Source: Coffea arabica (lineage: Eukaryota > Streptophyta > Magnoliopsida > Gentianales > Rubiaceae). From it: DNA of 64,000 nt. Below the pieces are notes generated by a model. The model was not told where the DNA came from, did not search any database, and worked only from the letters and a program-made list of their open reading frames with translations. This document shows, piece by piece, positions 1-10,890 of this stretch (its first letter is position 1; each line of letters opens with the position of its first letter). The stretch covers positions 2,604,001-2,668,000 of the forward strand of contig NC_092329.1 in assembly GCF_036785885.1 (NCBI RefSeq). The letters run 5' to 3'. A program made the position numbers and the translations under genes.

Positions 1-58
1 CTTGTATAATATTTTTAAGTGGTGAATGATTAGTAAAGTTTTCTTGTTAATTGTGCAG

Positions 59-1350
59 GCATGTGTAGACTTCGTGGCAAAAGTAGTTGGAGTAACTTCG
101 GGACCAAAAGGAAGAATTTTGGTGTTACAGATTAAATTGCATCCCAAGATTGTTAAAGATACTGAAAGTGTTTTAAACAGGTAACAAGTCTTACATGGTA
201 TATCAGTGTATTTGATATGTACAAGCAATATTAGTGCTGAAATTGCTAGCAAGTTTGTTGTTTTTTTACTAGGTTTGCATCAGTTCAAGCAATCTACTTA
301 TTTCACTTTGAGGTGACCTTATGGTAGATTCCACAACATGATGTCTTAAAAATTTTCTTCTTCTTATATTTGGCTATGTCAGTTATTCTCATACTTTTAA
401 TGGAAGAATGTGCTATTTGCTTCTTGTTTTCTTCTAAATCTTTTAGATTTATTTACTATCATTAAGTATACTACATGTGGAAAGCCATCAAATAATGATT
501 AAGAGAATGGGGAATAATGGATAAAAAATGCTACAGGTATTAGAAATAATTTTGATAAATAATTTGGAGCTTTTTAATGAAGATTTGAGCCTAAAGTCCA
601 ACATCTGTATCTGTACTTTCTGTCATTCTGCATTAGAGTGTATTTTTTTGGCATACTAATGCAACAAAATGCATATTTTCGTATGTGGTGTAGTTTTTTG
701 GGGCTTTAAGAGAGCTTGCAAATTTGCAATCTATCATCTCAAAGAAAAGCAAAATGTTTATAGGAATATTATCTTATTCTTAGTTTAGTTATTATTTGCA
801 CTTCATGTAATTTACTTGCGCAGAACAGATTGATTGGAGGATGCTTTGGAGTATGTGGGAGTTAAATTAGCGAGGCAGGACGGTGCAAATGTTGCTGAAT
901 TTGTTCTCGTCTTAGCTCCAATTTATTTTTGTCTGATCTCTAATTTGACCTATTTTTTATTGTTGTCTACATTGCTCTCTTTAATTAAAGTTATCAAAGT
1001 TAAAGGTGACTTTGCTACCGCTATCAATTACTTTTGAAATTGCCATTATTGTGTCAAAGAAATTTAAAATGTTTCATTTTCACTTTTCATTGTGTTTTTT
1101 TTTTCAGGATGAAACATATTCAGCTCTCATATGGGATTTGATAAAACTACCAAAATGCTCGTTTCAGAACTCAAATTGGCATCAGGGAGGTAATTTGCCA
1201 TCTTTGTACTATTGCAAGAAGAAAAATCATTTTAAGTTTTAAATTTCTGATGATTGTAGGTTTGTCGGTCATGATTTTGCAAATATTGCTATTGTTAGTG
1301 CAGGAAATGATTATGCAGTAGGAAACAGGACTTCTGACTCTTTTCAAAAG
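59..1350 (+). pseudogene. Degenerate exon-like blocks of an unrecognised gene
   Basis: Four short blocks look like decayed exons. Block 59-180 follows CAG and precedes GTAACA; it reads openly for 40 codons (ACVDFVAKVVGVTSGPKG at the start). A block near 834-900 reads EDALEYVGVKLARQDGAN. Block 1108-1189 (CAG before, GTAATT after) contains HMGFDKTTKMLVSELKLASG, but has an in-frame TGA near its start. It joins in phase to a block from 1260 reading FVGHDFANIAIVSAGNDYAV. The reading frame does not run cleanly across all blocks, so I infer a pseudogene or gene fragment. I do not recognise the family. A live gene that uses splice sites I missed, or that enters from outside the window, is possible. 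Confidence 0.3.
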
Positions 1351-1400
1351 TAGGAAGAGAATTAATAAGAAGTGAGACATGGAGCTATGGTAAAAATAGC

Positions 1401-2520
1401 CTGCACATTGTAGAGGGGATGGAATTTGATCGCGGATATTTTTCTCCTTAACATGATTGGAGTTTTGGATCTCATATTTCTATCTGTTGGTGTATGGTAT
1501 TTAAGAGGGAAAACTTCTGTATTCGCAATTGCTTTTGGTTGCCTAAAACATCGCATGGTTCAAGGATTTTTTCAAACGATACTAGAAAGTCTCCAATCGT
1601 GATAGTTGCATACAACATTGAAGAGGAAGATCAGGCTCCGTCGTTAATAGGTAGTTGCTATTAGAGGCCTTGCCTTCACTGAGTGCTACTATCTCTTGAT
1701 AGGAAATAATGAGACAAGAATGCTTGAATATGGAATTTATCACATTCTTTCATTCCGAAGGCATTTTTTTTATTGCAATTTTAATTAGTTAAATCTACCA
1801 AAGGGCAGATTATAGGGGGAAAAAAAGATAGATTATAACCTTGAATTCACATTCTAGCACCAATTCTTCTTGGATTTTGAATTGTATTTCCAGTTTAAAA
1901 ATTTGTCTTCTTTAATCGTAGTTATCTAATTCCAAAATGTTGTACATTATATCACTTATAAAAATTTTCCTAATATATAAACAATCAAGACAAATGTAAT
2001 AAGTTATAGCACATTGTTATTGATATTGAAGTAGGCATGTATCTGCTACTTGCTTTAATATCACATTATTTAGCTTTCTCTTAGTGTTTTCCTCCTTTTA
2101 TTTTGTACTAGAATAATCTCATTCGATGGGGCATGCCAATCTCATATAACCTCACCGCGCGTCGCGCGGTGTTTACCCTCCTAGTTTGGTTTAAACGAAG
2201 GACTCATGTTTGTCTGCTAATTGAACTGGTCTTGTACTCCTCTGTTAATATGAACTACTGTTGGGATATTCTGTTTTCGGCTAGTTTGGGCATACATGTT
2301 GTCTTGCTCCGACGTGGTACTTGGTAACAAGGTCATTATCTAAACTTGGTAAATCGTATGCCTGCGGTAATGGTGCTTGCTCCAACACTGAAATTTGTTT
2401 GATCTACTTCCTTGGTCGTCTTCATCTCATTAAGTTCAGTCCTTTCTTTATGCTTTCTCTGCAAATTTAATCTAGTACACTGGAATACGCTAATGCTATA
2501 CTGTTGAATTGCTGGATATT
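1401..2520. other. Intergenic, nothing recognised
   Basis: AT-rich sequence with only short chance ORFs. I see no gene, RNA or clear repeat boundary. Confidence 0.5.
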
Positions 2521-2521
2521 A

Positions 2522-2671
2522 GGCCTTGCTTGGATTGAAGGTTTTCGTCGGAAAATATTATCGTTTTCCGTGATCACATTTCCCTATCACCTTTTTCCCT
2601 CACATATATCAAATCGCTACAGTAATTTTTCCATGAAAAATGACGGAAAATGCAATCCAAACACAACCTAA
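2522..2671 (+). mobile_element. Tourist-like MITE, about 150 bp
   Basis: The left end (AGGCCTTGCTTGGATTG) and the reverse complement of the right end (AGGTTGTGTTTGGATTG) form terminal inverted repeats. The flanks carry TTA on the left and TAA on the right. The whole unit matches the reverse complement of 11790-11932 closely along its length, including the core TCGCTACAGTAATTTTTCCA. Size, ends and the AT-rich flank fit a non-autonomous PIF/Harbinger (Tourist) element. It has no coding capacity. Confidence 0.7.
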
Positions 2672-2747
2672 GATTTTGGGTTGAGATGAATAACAAATAA
2701 TGGTGGGTTAGTTTTTGTGTTTTTTTATGAATGTTTGTTTTGTACAG

Positions 2748-2970
2748 TTGGTCCCTCCAATAATTGGTCAACGGCGATTTGTCACTTTTACCCTTTAAAA
2801 ATTGGGCTTTGCGCGTGGACCCAATGAATTTCGGCCAAAATTTGGTCGAAAAAGTGAAAAGGGACTAAAGGTGATCATTTTTGTTTGTTAAGGACTAAAA
2901 TTGATCATTTTTATTCTGAGGGACTAAATTTTCACATATGTGATATGTGAGGGACGATTGGTGTAGTTCT
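2748..2970. repeat. Possible short foldback repeat
   Basis: The left side (GTTGGTCCCTCC) resembles the reverse complement of the right side (CACCAATCGTCCCTC). Internal GGGACTAAA and GGACTAAAATTGATC motifs recur. It looks like a decayed MITE lying directly beside the Mutator-like element that follows. The boundaries are approximate. Confidence 0.35.
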
Positions 2971-2988
2971 CCCTTTTTATTATTATTA

Positions 2989-3425
2989 GGGTAAAAAATA
3001 AAAAAGCCCCCTGTGGTAAACCTAATATACAGAAAAGCCCCCCGTGGTTTCAAAATATACAACACGACTCCTCATACTTTGAACTAAATTGTAAAGGTGA
3101 CGGAATCCGTTAAACTTAACGGAAATGGTCAAAATGACCAAAATACCCTGATATAATTAAACAAAAGACAGCTCAAAAAAATCATTTGTTTTTTTTTCTA
3201 AATAGAGAGAATTGAGGGTTAAGGGGTAGAATAGGTATATTTGATAAAAAATAGGTATAAAAAATTTTTTTTAGGTTCCAATAAGTCATTTCCGTTAAGT
3301 TTAACGGATTCCGTCACTTTTACAATTTAGTTCAAAGCATGAGATGTCGTATTGTATATTTTGAAACTATAGGGGGCTTTTCTGTGTATTAGGCTTACCA
3401 CAGGGGACTTTTTTATTTTTAACCC
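2989..3425. mobile_element. Mutator-like MITE with long inverted repeats and 9-bp TSD
   Basis: The unit starts GGGTAAAAAATAAAAAAGCC and its right end, reverse complemented, starts GGGTTAAAAATAAAAAAGTC. The inverted arms extend about 150 bp each (for example GTGACGGAATCCGTTAAACT on the left, mirrored on the right). It is flanked by a perfect 9-bp duplication, TTATTATTA, at 2980-2988 and 3426-3434. Long inverted arms with a 9-bp duplication are typical of non-autonomous MULE elements. It has no coding capacity. Confidence 0.85.
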
Positions 3426-4253
3426 TTATTATTATACATAAGAACCAGGAATTTGAGTTCAAGAATTTCTTAAAATAAATATCTGCTCGTCTCCATACGA
3501 AGATTCAAGATGAAAACGGAACACACAACAGAAGCAGAAAATGCAAGTCATGAATTTTGCACACAAATAAATAAATAAATAGGCACTTTAAAATCTCGGT
3601 GCATTAAAATAACAACGTTAATAAGAACTTAAATCCAAGCACACAAGAAATTGTGCAAATCATACGCCTTTCCGCGAATCCCCGACCAAGTATCACGCAT
3701 TACACTGGAAGTTAGCACAGGCAGTAGCATTGACTGACGTTCAGCAACAACAACAAAGATTTAGCCTGAATATACTGGGGAGACCATTACGGTCAAGGTT
3801 TCGAAAGAATACATCCATGTTCTGCATCTGAAGTTTCAATTAAAGGTATAATATCTATTATGCACGCAAAGATTATTACAAGAAACTAAAAATTAACTGC
3901 ATTTTATGACATAAGTAAAGCTCCTAAAACACCTGAATGCACATGTTAAATTGCATACCTTAATAGCATAGCATATCATGTTTAAAATGATATCATTAAT
4001 TTCATAGGTGCAAATGTTTCAGTTTCCATATTATCTAGCCCCAAGGACAAGATGCTCCAGATAAAGAAGAAACAAGTTTTTTATCGAAGTAAATCTTATT
4101 TACATTAAGAGAAAAGAAGAAACAAGTTTACAATTCCTCAAACTAGTCCACAAACAGAGTTCCACGAGTCAAAATATCTGAAATCATAAGCTAATTCTAG
4201 AAAAAGAAAACCGAAAAATAATTGCAGAAAGTAAGCGTATATGCCACCAATGA
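3426..4253. other. 3' flank of the RING gene
   Basis: Noncoding sequence that probably holds the 3' UTR of the minus-strand RING-finger gene next to it. No distinct element was recognised. Confidence 0.4.
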
Positions 4254-5390
4254 TTAGAAGGACTCAGTCTCGTAATCACCACTAATACCGCCACTGCCAC
4301 CAGAAGAAGAACTCGGGGCAGCGGCAGCAGCAGCTCTCTTTTTCCTTTCTTCCTCGTACTCTGCATCATCTGTCGGCAACTCATACCTACATACAGGGCA
4401 CGAATTTCTCGACCCCAACCACGGTATGATACAATCCCCATGATACCCATGTCCACAAGGTAATTTCTTTACCATTTCTCCAACACCAACTATATCTTTA
4501 CATACAGCACAAGCCAATGCTTCCAGTTCTGACTTAATCTCCATGGTTTCTAATGCTTCTACAGAAGCTTTTGACGCGGGAGGCGCTCCTCGCCGCCCAC
4601 CGTTATCAGTTTCGGCCAGATTTTGCAGCAAAGCTTCATAACCCGCCGCATCCACGTAATCGCCTGGATTCCCAATATACCCTTCTCCTTCAGGCACGGC
4701 CAATCGAAACTCAATTGAGTAGTCCTCAATTCCCATTAGGATTTCCGCCCAATCGAGAATCCGGTTACGGCGATTCGCGGCTCGAGCAGCAAAGTCCCGA
4801 AGCCGGAGCCGAAGAACATCGCGCCGCCTACGCCTTAAATCATCTTCGTCCGTCTCTTCTCGAGTCTCATTCTCCTCATTTTCGTCGTCGACCTCCTCGT
4901 CGTCGTCGTCGTCGTCGTCGTCCGATTGGTCTCGATTTTGGTCCACCCTTTCTCGATTTTCTTCTACATCTTCATTTCTGACTTCGATTTCATTCTCGTC
5001 GTCCTCGTCATCATCGTTGTCCCAGCCATCGAGCTCGATTCGAAGGTAATCGTCATCGGATGGATCAGCGTGCTCAGAGGGGGGAGGAGGAGGCGCGTCT
5101 TCGTCACGCGCGGCCTGAGCTATGAGTCGAAGGACTTGGAGGAACTGGTTTCCGAAAGACGGATCATCCATGGGGTCCGAAGCTGCAGCCGGGGCGGCTG
5201 GAGGACCCATGGACTCGACGAAGCCGTTCTTGCACTCGTGGCAGATGACGTCAGGGAGATCCGCAAGGGTTTCAATGGAGACCCGTTTGTCGCAGTGATA
5301 GCACCAGTATTGTGAAGGATTGGGCTCCGACCCGGCTGGAACTTGAGTCTCGGCCTGGGTCTGGGTTTGGTCAGATGGGGTTTCGGCCAT
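4254..5390 (-). CDS. RING-H2 E3 ubiquitin ligase with N-terminal zinc ribbon (RING1-like)
   Basis: Intronless 378-aa protein. Near the N-terminus a Cys4 zinc ribbon (C30-x2-C33 ... C50-x2-C53, context YWCYHCDKRVS) matches the zinc-ribbon domain of plant RING1/RDUF/RHC1-type ligases. The middle (about 105-190) is extremely acidic, with runs of Asp and Glu. A conserved segment (about 205-265, LDWAEILMGIEDYSIEF) precedes a C-terminal RING-H2 at 294-334 with spacing C-x2-C-x14-C-x-H-x2-H-x2-C-x10-C-x2-C, so all eight zinc ligands are present. The tail is Ala/Ser/Gly-rich. By family it should transfer ubiquitin from an E2 to substrates in cytosol or nucleus; the substrate is unknown. The ATG is the first in frame and directly precedes the family-typical N-terminus. 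Confidence 0.93.
   Translation of the reverse strand: MAETPSDQTQTQAETQVPAGSEPNPSQYWCYHCDKRVSIETLADLPDVICHECKNGFVESMGPPAAPAAASDPMDDPSFGNQFLQVLRLIAQAARDEDAPPPPPSEHADPSDDDYLRIELDGWDNDDDEDDENEIEVRNEDVEENRERVDQNRDQSDDDDDDDDEEVDDENEENETREETDEDDLRRRRRDVLRLRLRDFAARAANRRNRILDWAEILMGIEDYSIEFRLAVPEGEGYIGNPGDYVDAAGYEALLQNLAETDNGGRRGAPPASKASVEALETMEIKSELEALACAVCKDIVGVGEMVKKLPCGHGYHGDCIIPWLGSRNSCPVCRYELPTDDAEYEEERKKRAAAAAAPSSSSGGSGGISGDYETESF
4898..4922. repeat. Trinucleotide repeat encoding an Asp run
   Basis: A (GTC)n-type microsatellite on the plus strand encodes poly-Asp on the minus strand inside the acidic region of the RING-H2 protein. Length variation would change only the acidic linker. Confidence 0.7.
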
Positions 5391-6635
5391 TGTGGAAGAA
5401 TTGGTGAGGGCCTGAGGGGGTCTCAGATATATGGCCGAGAAAGAGAAGTGAAGAGAGAGAAAGGAGGAGACGAGTGAGAGATTTTTATGTGGTTTTTATG
5501 AAAGAGAATTGAGGTACAGCCACCGATTTGTGGGTAAAAGGAATTGGTGATCTTTTGGGATTAATCAAGCGGTCAATGATTGAAATTGGAGGTACTTTCG
5601 TGGTGAGTTTCGCGACATTAACGTTTGCCTCCGCAGTGTCCCTTTTTCTTTTTTCTCTTTTTTTTTTTTGTAAAAATGCTTTTCAGAGCTCATTACATTT
5701 ACCTCCAATGAGTTTGGCCAAACTATTAATTAGCCCACGAGGATAGAGAAGCCATTGTCTTGCTATCTTTGGTCTTGTTTGTCCTGGTATATCTTCACGC
5801 AGATATACATACATATGGAAATAGAACGACCTGAATTCTTAATGAGAGAAAAATTATGGTTACATAAGCAACGAAAAATAAATTTTGTGCCCGGAACTTT
5901 GCAGTTAAACTTGTGACTTTCGGACGAGGGTTGGATTGGATAATAAATGAGGAAGTATTGTAAGTCGAAAGTTTTAGATTTAAAACCTCTTACTTATTAA
6001 AAAAATGTTTAAAAAAATGCGATTTTCTTTCCTTTTAAGTTTTTTATTTTGTTGTTGAATTAATTTGAGGTTTTATCCTCAATATCTAGGAGAATTTTTC
6101 TTTGAATTGATAGAGTTTCGAAAATAGACTAACGAAGGAGTTACAGAGCAACTTTTTTTGTAGTCTCCAATTGCGAATTTTTGTTTAGTTTTCACATTTT
6201 TAGGTTAGAAACTTGTTTTAATCATAATGGACGAAGTTGCTGATTTTATTTTTTTCTTTTTGAGTGAGATTGATAATTTAAGCCTTCAGAGGACAACCAG
6301 GTGCAGCGTTGTTGTGACGATGGAAATGAAACTTGGAATAAGAATGGAATTCAGTGCCACTTAATTAATTCAGATGTTCAATTGTGGTTATTGAACAGTT
6401 TGAATATATTAAGATATAAATCTATTAAATTTAAGTGTTGAATTGAATTATCAAACAGGACCTTACTGTCAATACCAGTTCTAATACATTTACAGCATAC
6501 TACTTTTCTTTCCTGTGTTTAATACATATGATAAGCATAGTTTTTTTTTTCAAATCAATTTGTGCATACTACAACTGGATTGACGTTTCATTTCAAAGGT
6601 AGAAACTCGAAGTAGGACCTTAATATATAATTATC
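5391..6635. other. RING gene 5' flank and intergenic DNA
   Basis: The first 100-150 bases are GA/CT-rich, as in many plant 5' UTRs, and probably hold the promoter and leader of the minus-strand RING gene. The rest is AT-rich and no gene was recognised. Confidence 0.4.
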
Positions 6636-7371
6636 GGGTAATATCATAAATCTCCCATAAGGTTTCTCCTAATATTACTTGGCCCTTTGAAGTTTTAAAA
6701 TATCACTTACTTACCCTAATAATTGCAAAAGGATAATATTAACCCTCACTTGTACATAATTCACGTATCAAATAAATGGAGATCAAAAATTTTAAAAAGG
6801 AAACAAAAGTCACTTTATTCTTTTTTCTTGTTTCTCCAACATTCTATTTTACTCATTTTTTAGATGACTATGTGATTTTTTATTTATAAATTATAATAAA
6901 TTGAAATTTATTTTTTTTAAATTTCTTGTGATTGTAATAGAGTGGAGTATGATTAATTTGATTAATTTGAGTTAATTTTTATAATGATCAATACAATTTA
7001 AAAGTTTTGGGCACGGGTTGAGAAGAAATTGAAATAAATAAAGTTAATAAAAAATTGATTTTAAGCATATAGAGTTAAGTTGGTGCAAGTGCATTTCTTT
7101 GTAAATATCTTTTTTATTTTTTAAATATATATTTTTATGGACTATAGCGTTATGATGTGATAGTATTATTAGAAATTGTTTGTTAGGTAATGGTTTTCTT
7201 GAAGTAAACAAAGTGATTGATGAGTATTTTTATTTAGCAAGTAAAAGGGTAGTTTAGGATTTTAAAAAGTTTTGTTATACAAATAACAAAAATAAGGGAG
7301 GTAAATTATATTTTTAAAACTTTATGGGTACTAGGTGATATTAAATAAGGGTAGTTTCTGATGTTATCCCC
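6636..7371. mobile_element. Mutator-like MITE, family A
   Basis: The left end (GGGTAATATCATAAATCTCC) and the reverse complement of the right end (GGGGATAACATCAGAAACTA) form terminal inverted repeats. The flanks are ATAATTATC (6627-6635) and ATAATTATT (7372-7380), a 9-bp duplication with one mismatch. The end sequences resemble those of the elements at 13337 and 49731, so all three probably belong to one family. The interior is AT-rich and noncoding. Confidence 0.7.
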
Positions 7372-7718
7372 ATAATTATTCCATAATACACGGGTATTTT
7401 AGTCTATACCTAGCCGGCAACGACGCATTACACGAGCGGCTCCTTACGCGAAAATCAGAAATCATACACGGGCCCTTTCAATTTGCACCCAAAATTTCTG
7501 GTAAAAATCCAAGGAACCCTCGTTTCTAAAACGAAGAACGCATTATTATTATTCTCAGCTGCATTTTTTTAAAAAAAATACAAGTTACGAAACAAGGCGA
7601 AAGCAGTGGGCTCGTCTTCGTTGTTGGCTGTATATAGACTGTGTGGGATTGTGGGCCACGGGCATTATTATTATTATTGTTATTGTTATCACTAATTTGC
7701 TAAGTCAAAAAACGAGAC
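7372..7718. other. Short intergenic stretch
   Basis: Nothing recognised apart from a small ATT-rich microsatellite near 7663-7690. Confidence 0.4.
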
Positions 7719-7721
7719 TAA

Positions 7722-8379
7722 GGTTCCGTTTGATAAAATTGAATCTAAATTCTGAAGTCTGAATTCTGAAATCTGAATACTGAAACAATTAATTTGCTGA
7801 ATTTTAAGTACTGAAAAAAATATATGAATGTCTGAATTTTAATACTAAAGTTATTTATACTGTTTGATAAATATTTATAGCTGAATGCTTAATAAGTTTA
7901 ATTTGACAATTGTGCCCTTATATCCTTTCATTCAAAAAAGAAATAGAATCTATGATTTAATTAGTTTAAAATTGTAAGGTATGAAAATGACAATATTTAT
8001 TTTTAAATCAAATTAATATAAAAGATGAAATATATTATATGAGGAGTATGGAGAAGATGTGAAAGTCATTAAAAGGAAGAAAATAGAAACTAAAAATCAT
8101 TAGATAGAGAATATTATATTGTTTAATTAGATAAGAATTTTGAACATAATTAACAAACAAGGGTAGATTTGGTAGATAAGATAAGGTAGTTGAAATAATT
8201 CTATTGATTCTTATCAGAATTAAGCATTCAATTAGGATTCTTGTGCTGAAAAAAATACACACAGGTTCAGCACTGCTTAACAAGTTCAGCAAATATATTT
8301 TCATTTATCAAACATTCAAAACATCTGAATGTCTGAAAAGATTCAGATTCAACACTTTTTTATGTTATCGAACAGACCC
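7722..8379 (-). mobile_element. Tourist-like MITE, copy 1 (inverted)
   Basis: It begins GGTTCCGTTTGATAAAATTG and ends with the reverse complement of GGGTCTGTTCGATAACAT. Both sides carry TAA (7719-7721 and 8380-8382), as expected for a PIF/Harbinger 3-bp target duplication. The internal sequence matches copies 2 and 3 in reverse orientation, but about 300 bp is missing. It has no coding capacity. Confidence 0.75.
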
Positions 8380-8382
8380 TAA

Positions 8383-9342
8383 GTGTCTGTTTGATAACAT
8401 AAAAAAGTGCTGAAACTGAATTCATTCAGACATTCAGATGTTTTGGGTGTTTGATAAATAAAAATTTTTCTGCTGAACTTATTAAGTGGTGCTGAATTTG
8501 TATGTATTTTTTTCAGCACAAGAATCGTAACTGAATGCTTAATTTGATAAGAATCAAAAGATTTACTTCAACTACTTTATCTTATCTACCAAATCTATCC
8601 TTGTTTGTTAATTACATTCAAAATTCTTATCTAATTAAACAACCTAATATTCTCTATCCAAAATCCTTATCTAATTAAATAACCTGACATTCTCTATCTA
8701 ATGGCTTTCTACTTCTATTTTCTCCATATTTAATGACTTTTTTACAATTTCTCCATGCTACTCACATTTGTTTACTCCTTATCTTTTTACATCTTTCTAC
8801 TCTTTCATAATTTTGTCATTTTTTTCCTCCTAATTTTTTTTATTGCTACCGTACTCACCGATCTCAAATTCATTATTTCCAAGGTAGCGTCAACATTTTT
8901 CCATTGAAGTAATTAAATTTCTATATAATTTGGCATGAATTTAAAACTTGTTTATTGCAGCTTCCTTTTGCTTATATTTGGACTTTTCTTATCAAACTCT
9001 GATTTAAAAATATATTTGCACCGATATTTTGACTTTTCGATAATATATTTCTTCTTTTATATTACTTTGATTTAAAATAAATATTATCATTTTCATACCT
9101 AACAATTTTAAGCTAATTAAATCATAGGTTCTATTTCCTTTTTGGATTAAAAGATAGAAGGGCAAAATTGTACAATTTAGTTTATTAAGCATTAAGTTAT
9201 AAATGTTTATCAAACAGTATAAATATGTTCAGCATTAAGATTCAGATATTCATATATCTCTTTTCAGTGCTTAATATTCAGCAAATTAATTGTTTTAGTA
9301 TTCAGAATTCAGAATTCAGATTCAGTTTTATCAAACGGAGCC
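8383..9342 (+). mobile_element. Tourist-like MITE, copy 2
   Basis: A 960-bp unit starting GTGTCTGTTTGATAACATAA and ending with TATCAAACGGAGCC. It begins directly after the TAA that ends copy 1 and is followed by another TAA at 9343-9345. It is very similar along its whole length to the unit that follows in the same orientation. The inner sequence is AT-rich with repeated TTCAG/CTGAA motifs near both ends. It has no coding capacity. Confidence 0.8.
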
Positions 9343-9345
9343 TAA

Positions 9346-10306
9346 GTGTCTGTTTGATAACATAAAAAAGTGTTGAAACTGAATTCATTCAGTCATTCAA
9401 ATGTTTTGGGTGTTTGATAAATAAAATTTTTTCTGCTGAATTTATTAAGTGGTACTGAATTTATATGTATTTTTTTCAGCTACTCAACACAAGAATTGTA
9501 ACTAAATGCTTAATTTGATAAGAATCAAGAGATTTACTTCAACTACTTTATCTTATCTATCAAATCTATTCTTGTTTGTTAATTATATTCAAAATCCTTA
9601 TCTAATTAAACAACCTAATATTCTCTATCCAAAATCCTTATCTAATTAAACAACCTGGCATCCTCTGTCTAATGGCTTTCTACTTCTATTTTCTCCCTAT
9701 TTAATGACTTTTTTACAATTTCTCCGTACTACTCACATCTGTTTACTCCTTATCTTTTTTCATCTTTCTACTCTTTCATAATTTTGTCATTTTTTTCCTC
9801 CCAATTTTTTTTATTGCTACTGTACTCACCGATCTCAATTTCATTATTTCCAATGTAGCGTCAACATTTTTTCATTGAAGTAATTAAATTTCTATAGAAT
9901 TTGGTGTGAATTTAAAACTTGTTTATTGCAGCTTCCTTTTGCTTATATTTAGATTTTTCTTATCAAACTCTTATTTAAAAATATATTTGCACCGATATTT
10001 GGACTTTTCCATAATATATTTCTTCTTTTATATTACTTTGATTTAAAAATAAATATTGTCATTTTCATACCTAACAATTTTAAGCTAATTAAATCATAGG
10101 TTCTATTTCCTTTTTGGATTAAAAGATAGAAGGAAAAATTGTACAATTTAGCTTATTAAGCATTAAGTTATAAAAGTTTATCAAACAGTATAAATATGTT
10201 CAGCATTAAGATTCAGATATTCATATATCTCTTTTCAGTGCTTAATATTCAGCAAATTAATTGTTTCAGTATTCAGAATTCAGATTAAGTTTTATCAAAC
10301 GGAGCC
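9346..10306 (+). mobile_element. Tourist-like MITE, copy 3 (tandem to copy 2)
   Basis: A 961-bp unit nearly identical to copy 2, head to tail with it. Only TAA separates the two. Its right end (CAAACGGAGCC) is followed by AGAAATC and not TAA, so the outer target duplication is missing on this side. This suggests it arose with copy 2 by tandem duplication or unequal exchange and was not a separate insertion. Confidence 0.8.
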
Positions 10307-10728
10307 AGAAATCAATTTAAAATCCACATGTTTATTGAAAAGTCGACTCAGGTAGACAAGACGAAAATTCCGCACCTTCAAAGTGCCCAAAGTGTAATCA
10401 ATTTTGTGTAAAGCCATTTGTGTACATATTGTCCGTCTCTGTAATCACGTTTAACGATTTCAACTGCGCAGAGAATAGAAGAACAGAATAAAATGATGAA
10501 TAATTAGTAGTTGAGCTAGGTAGGAGAAAAACCGCAAAAGAAAAATGAATTTAAAAGTGGATCCAATAAGGGAATACTCCTTAATATGGAATGGTAACTG
10601 AAAATATAAAATAAGAAAAAAAAACATATAAATGGGGCAAAAAAAAGAAGCATCTCCTATCATTCTATTAGCATTACTCCAACCAAATGAAAGGATACCA
10701 AAATTATTCCAACCAAATTAATGAGAGT
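10307..10728. other. Intergenic, nothing recognised
   Basis: AT-rich sequence with no convincing coding region. Confidence 0.4.
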
Positions 10729-10890
10729 GTTTGGATATCAAAATTATTTCAAATAATATTTCGCTTATATCACAAACACATTCCTCAATCTACCTTTTTA
10801 CATTTTCAATTATTTTTTTATTTCACATACATCACATCACAAAAAGTGTTACAGTAATTATTTCAAATAATACAGTATCCAAACTTCTTC
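10729..10890. mobile_element. Short MITE, about 160 bp
   Basis: The left end (TGTTTGGATATCAAAATTAT) and the reverse complement of the right end (AGTTTGGATACTGTATTATT) are inverted repeats, with AATTATTTGAAATAATT-type sequence in both arms. The middle shares the CATACATCACA...GTTACAGTAATT theme with the 150-bp Tourist-like family at 2522 and 11790, so it may be a distant relative. The target duplication is unclear. Confidence 0.55.

Noticed and set aside
4553-5315. Two plus-strand ORFs over the RING gene
   Set aside because: Antisense shadows of the acidic RING-H2 coding sequence.
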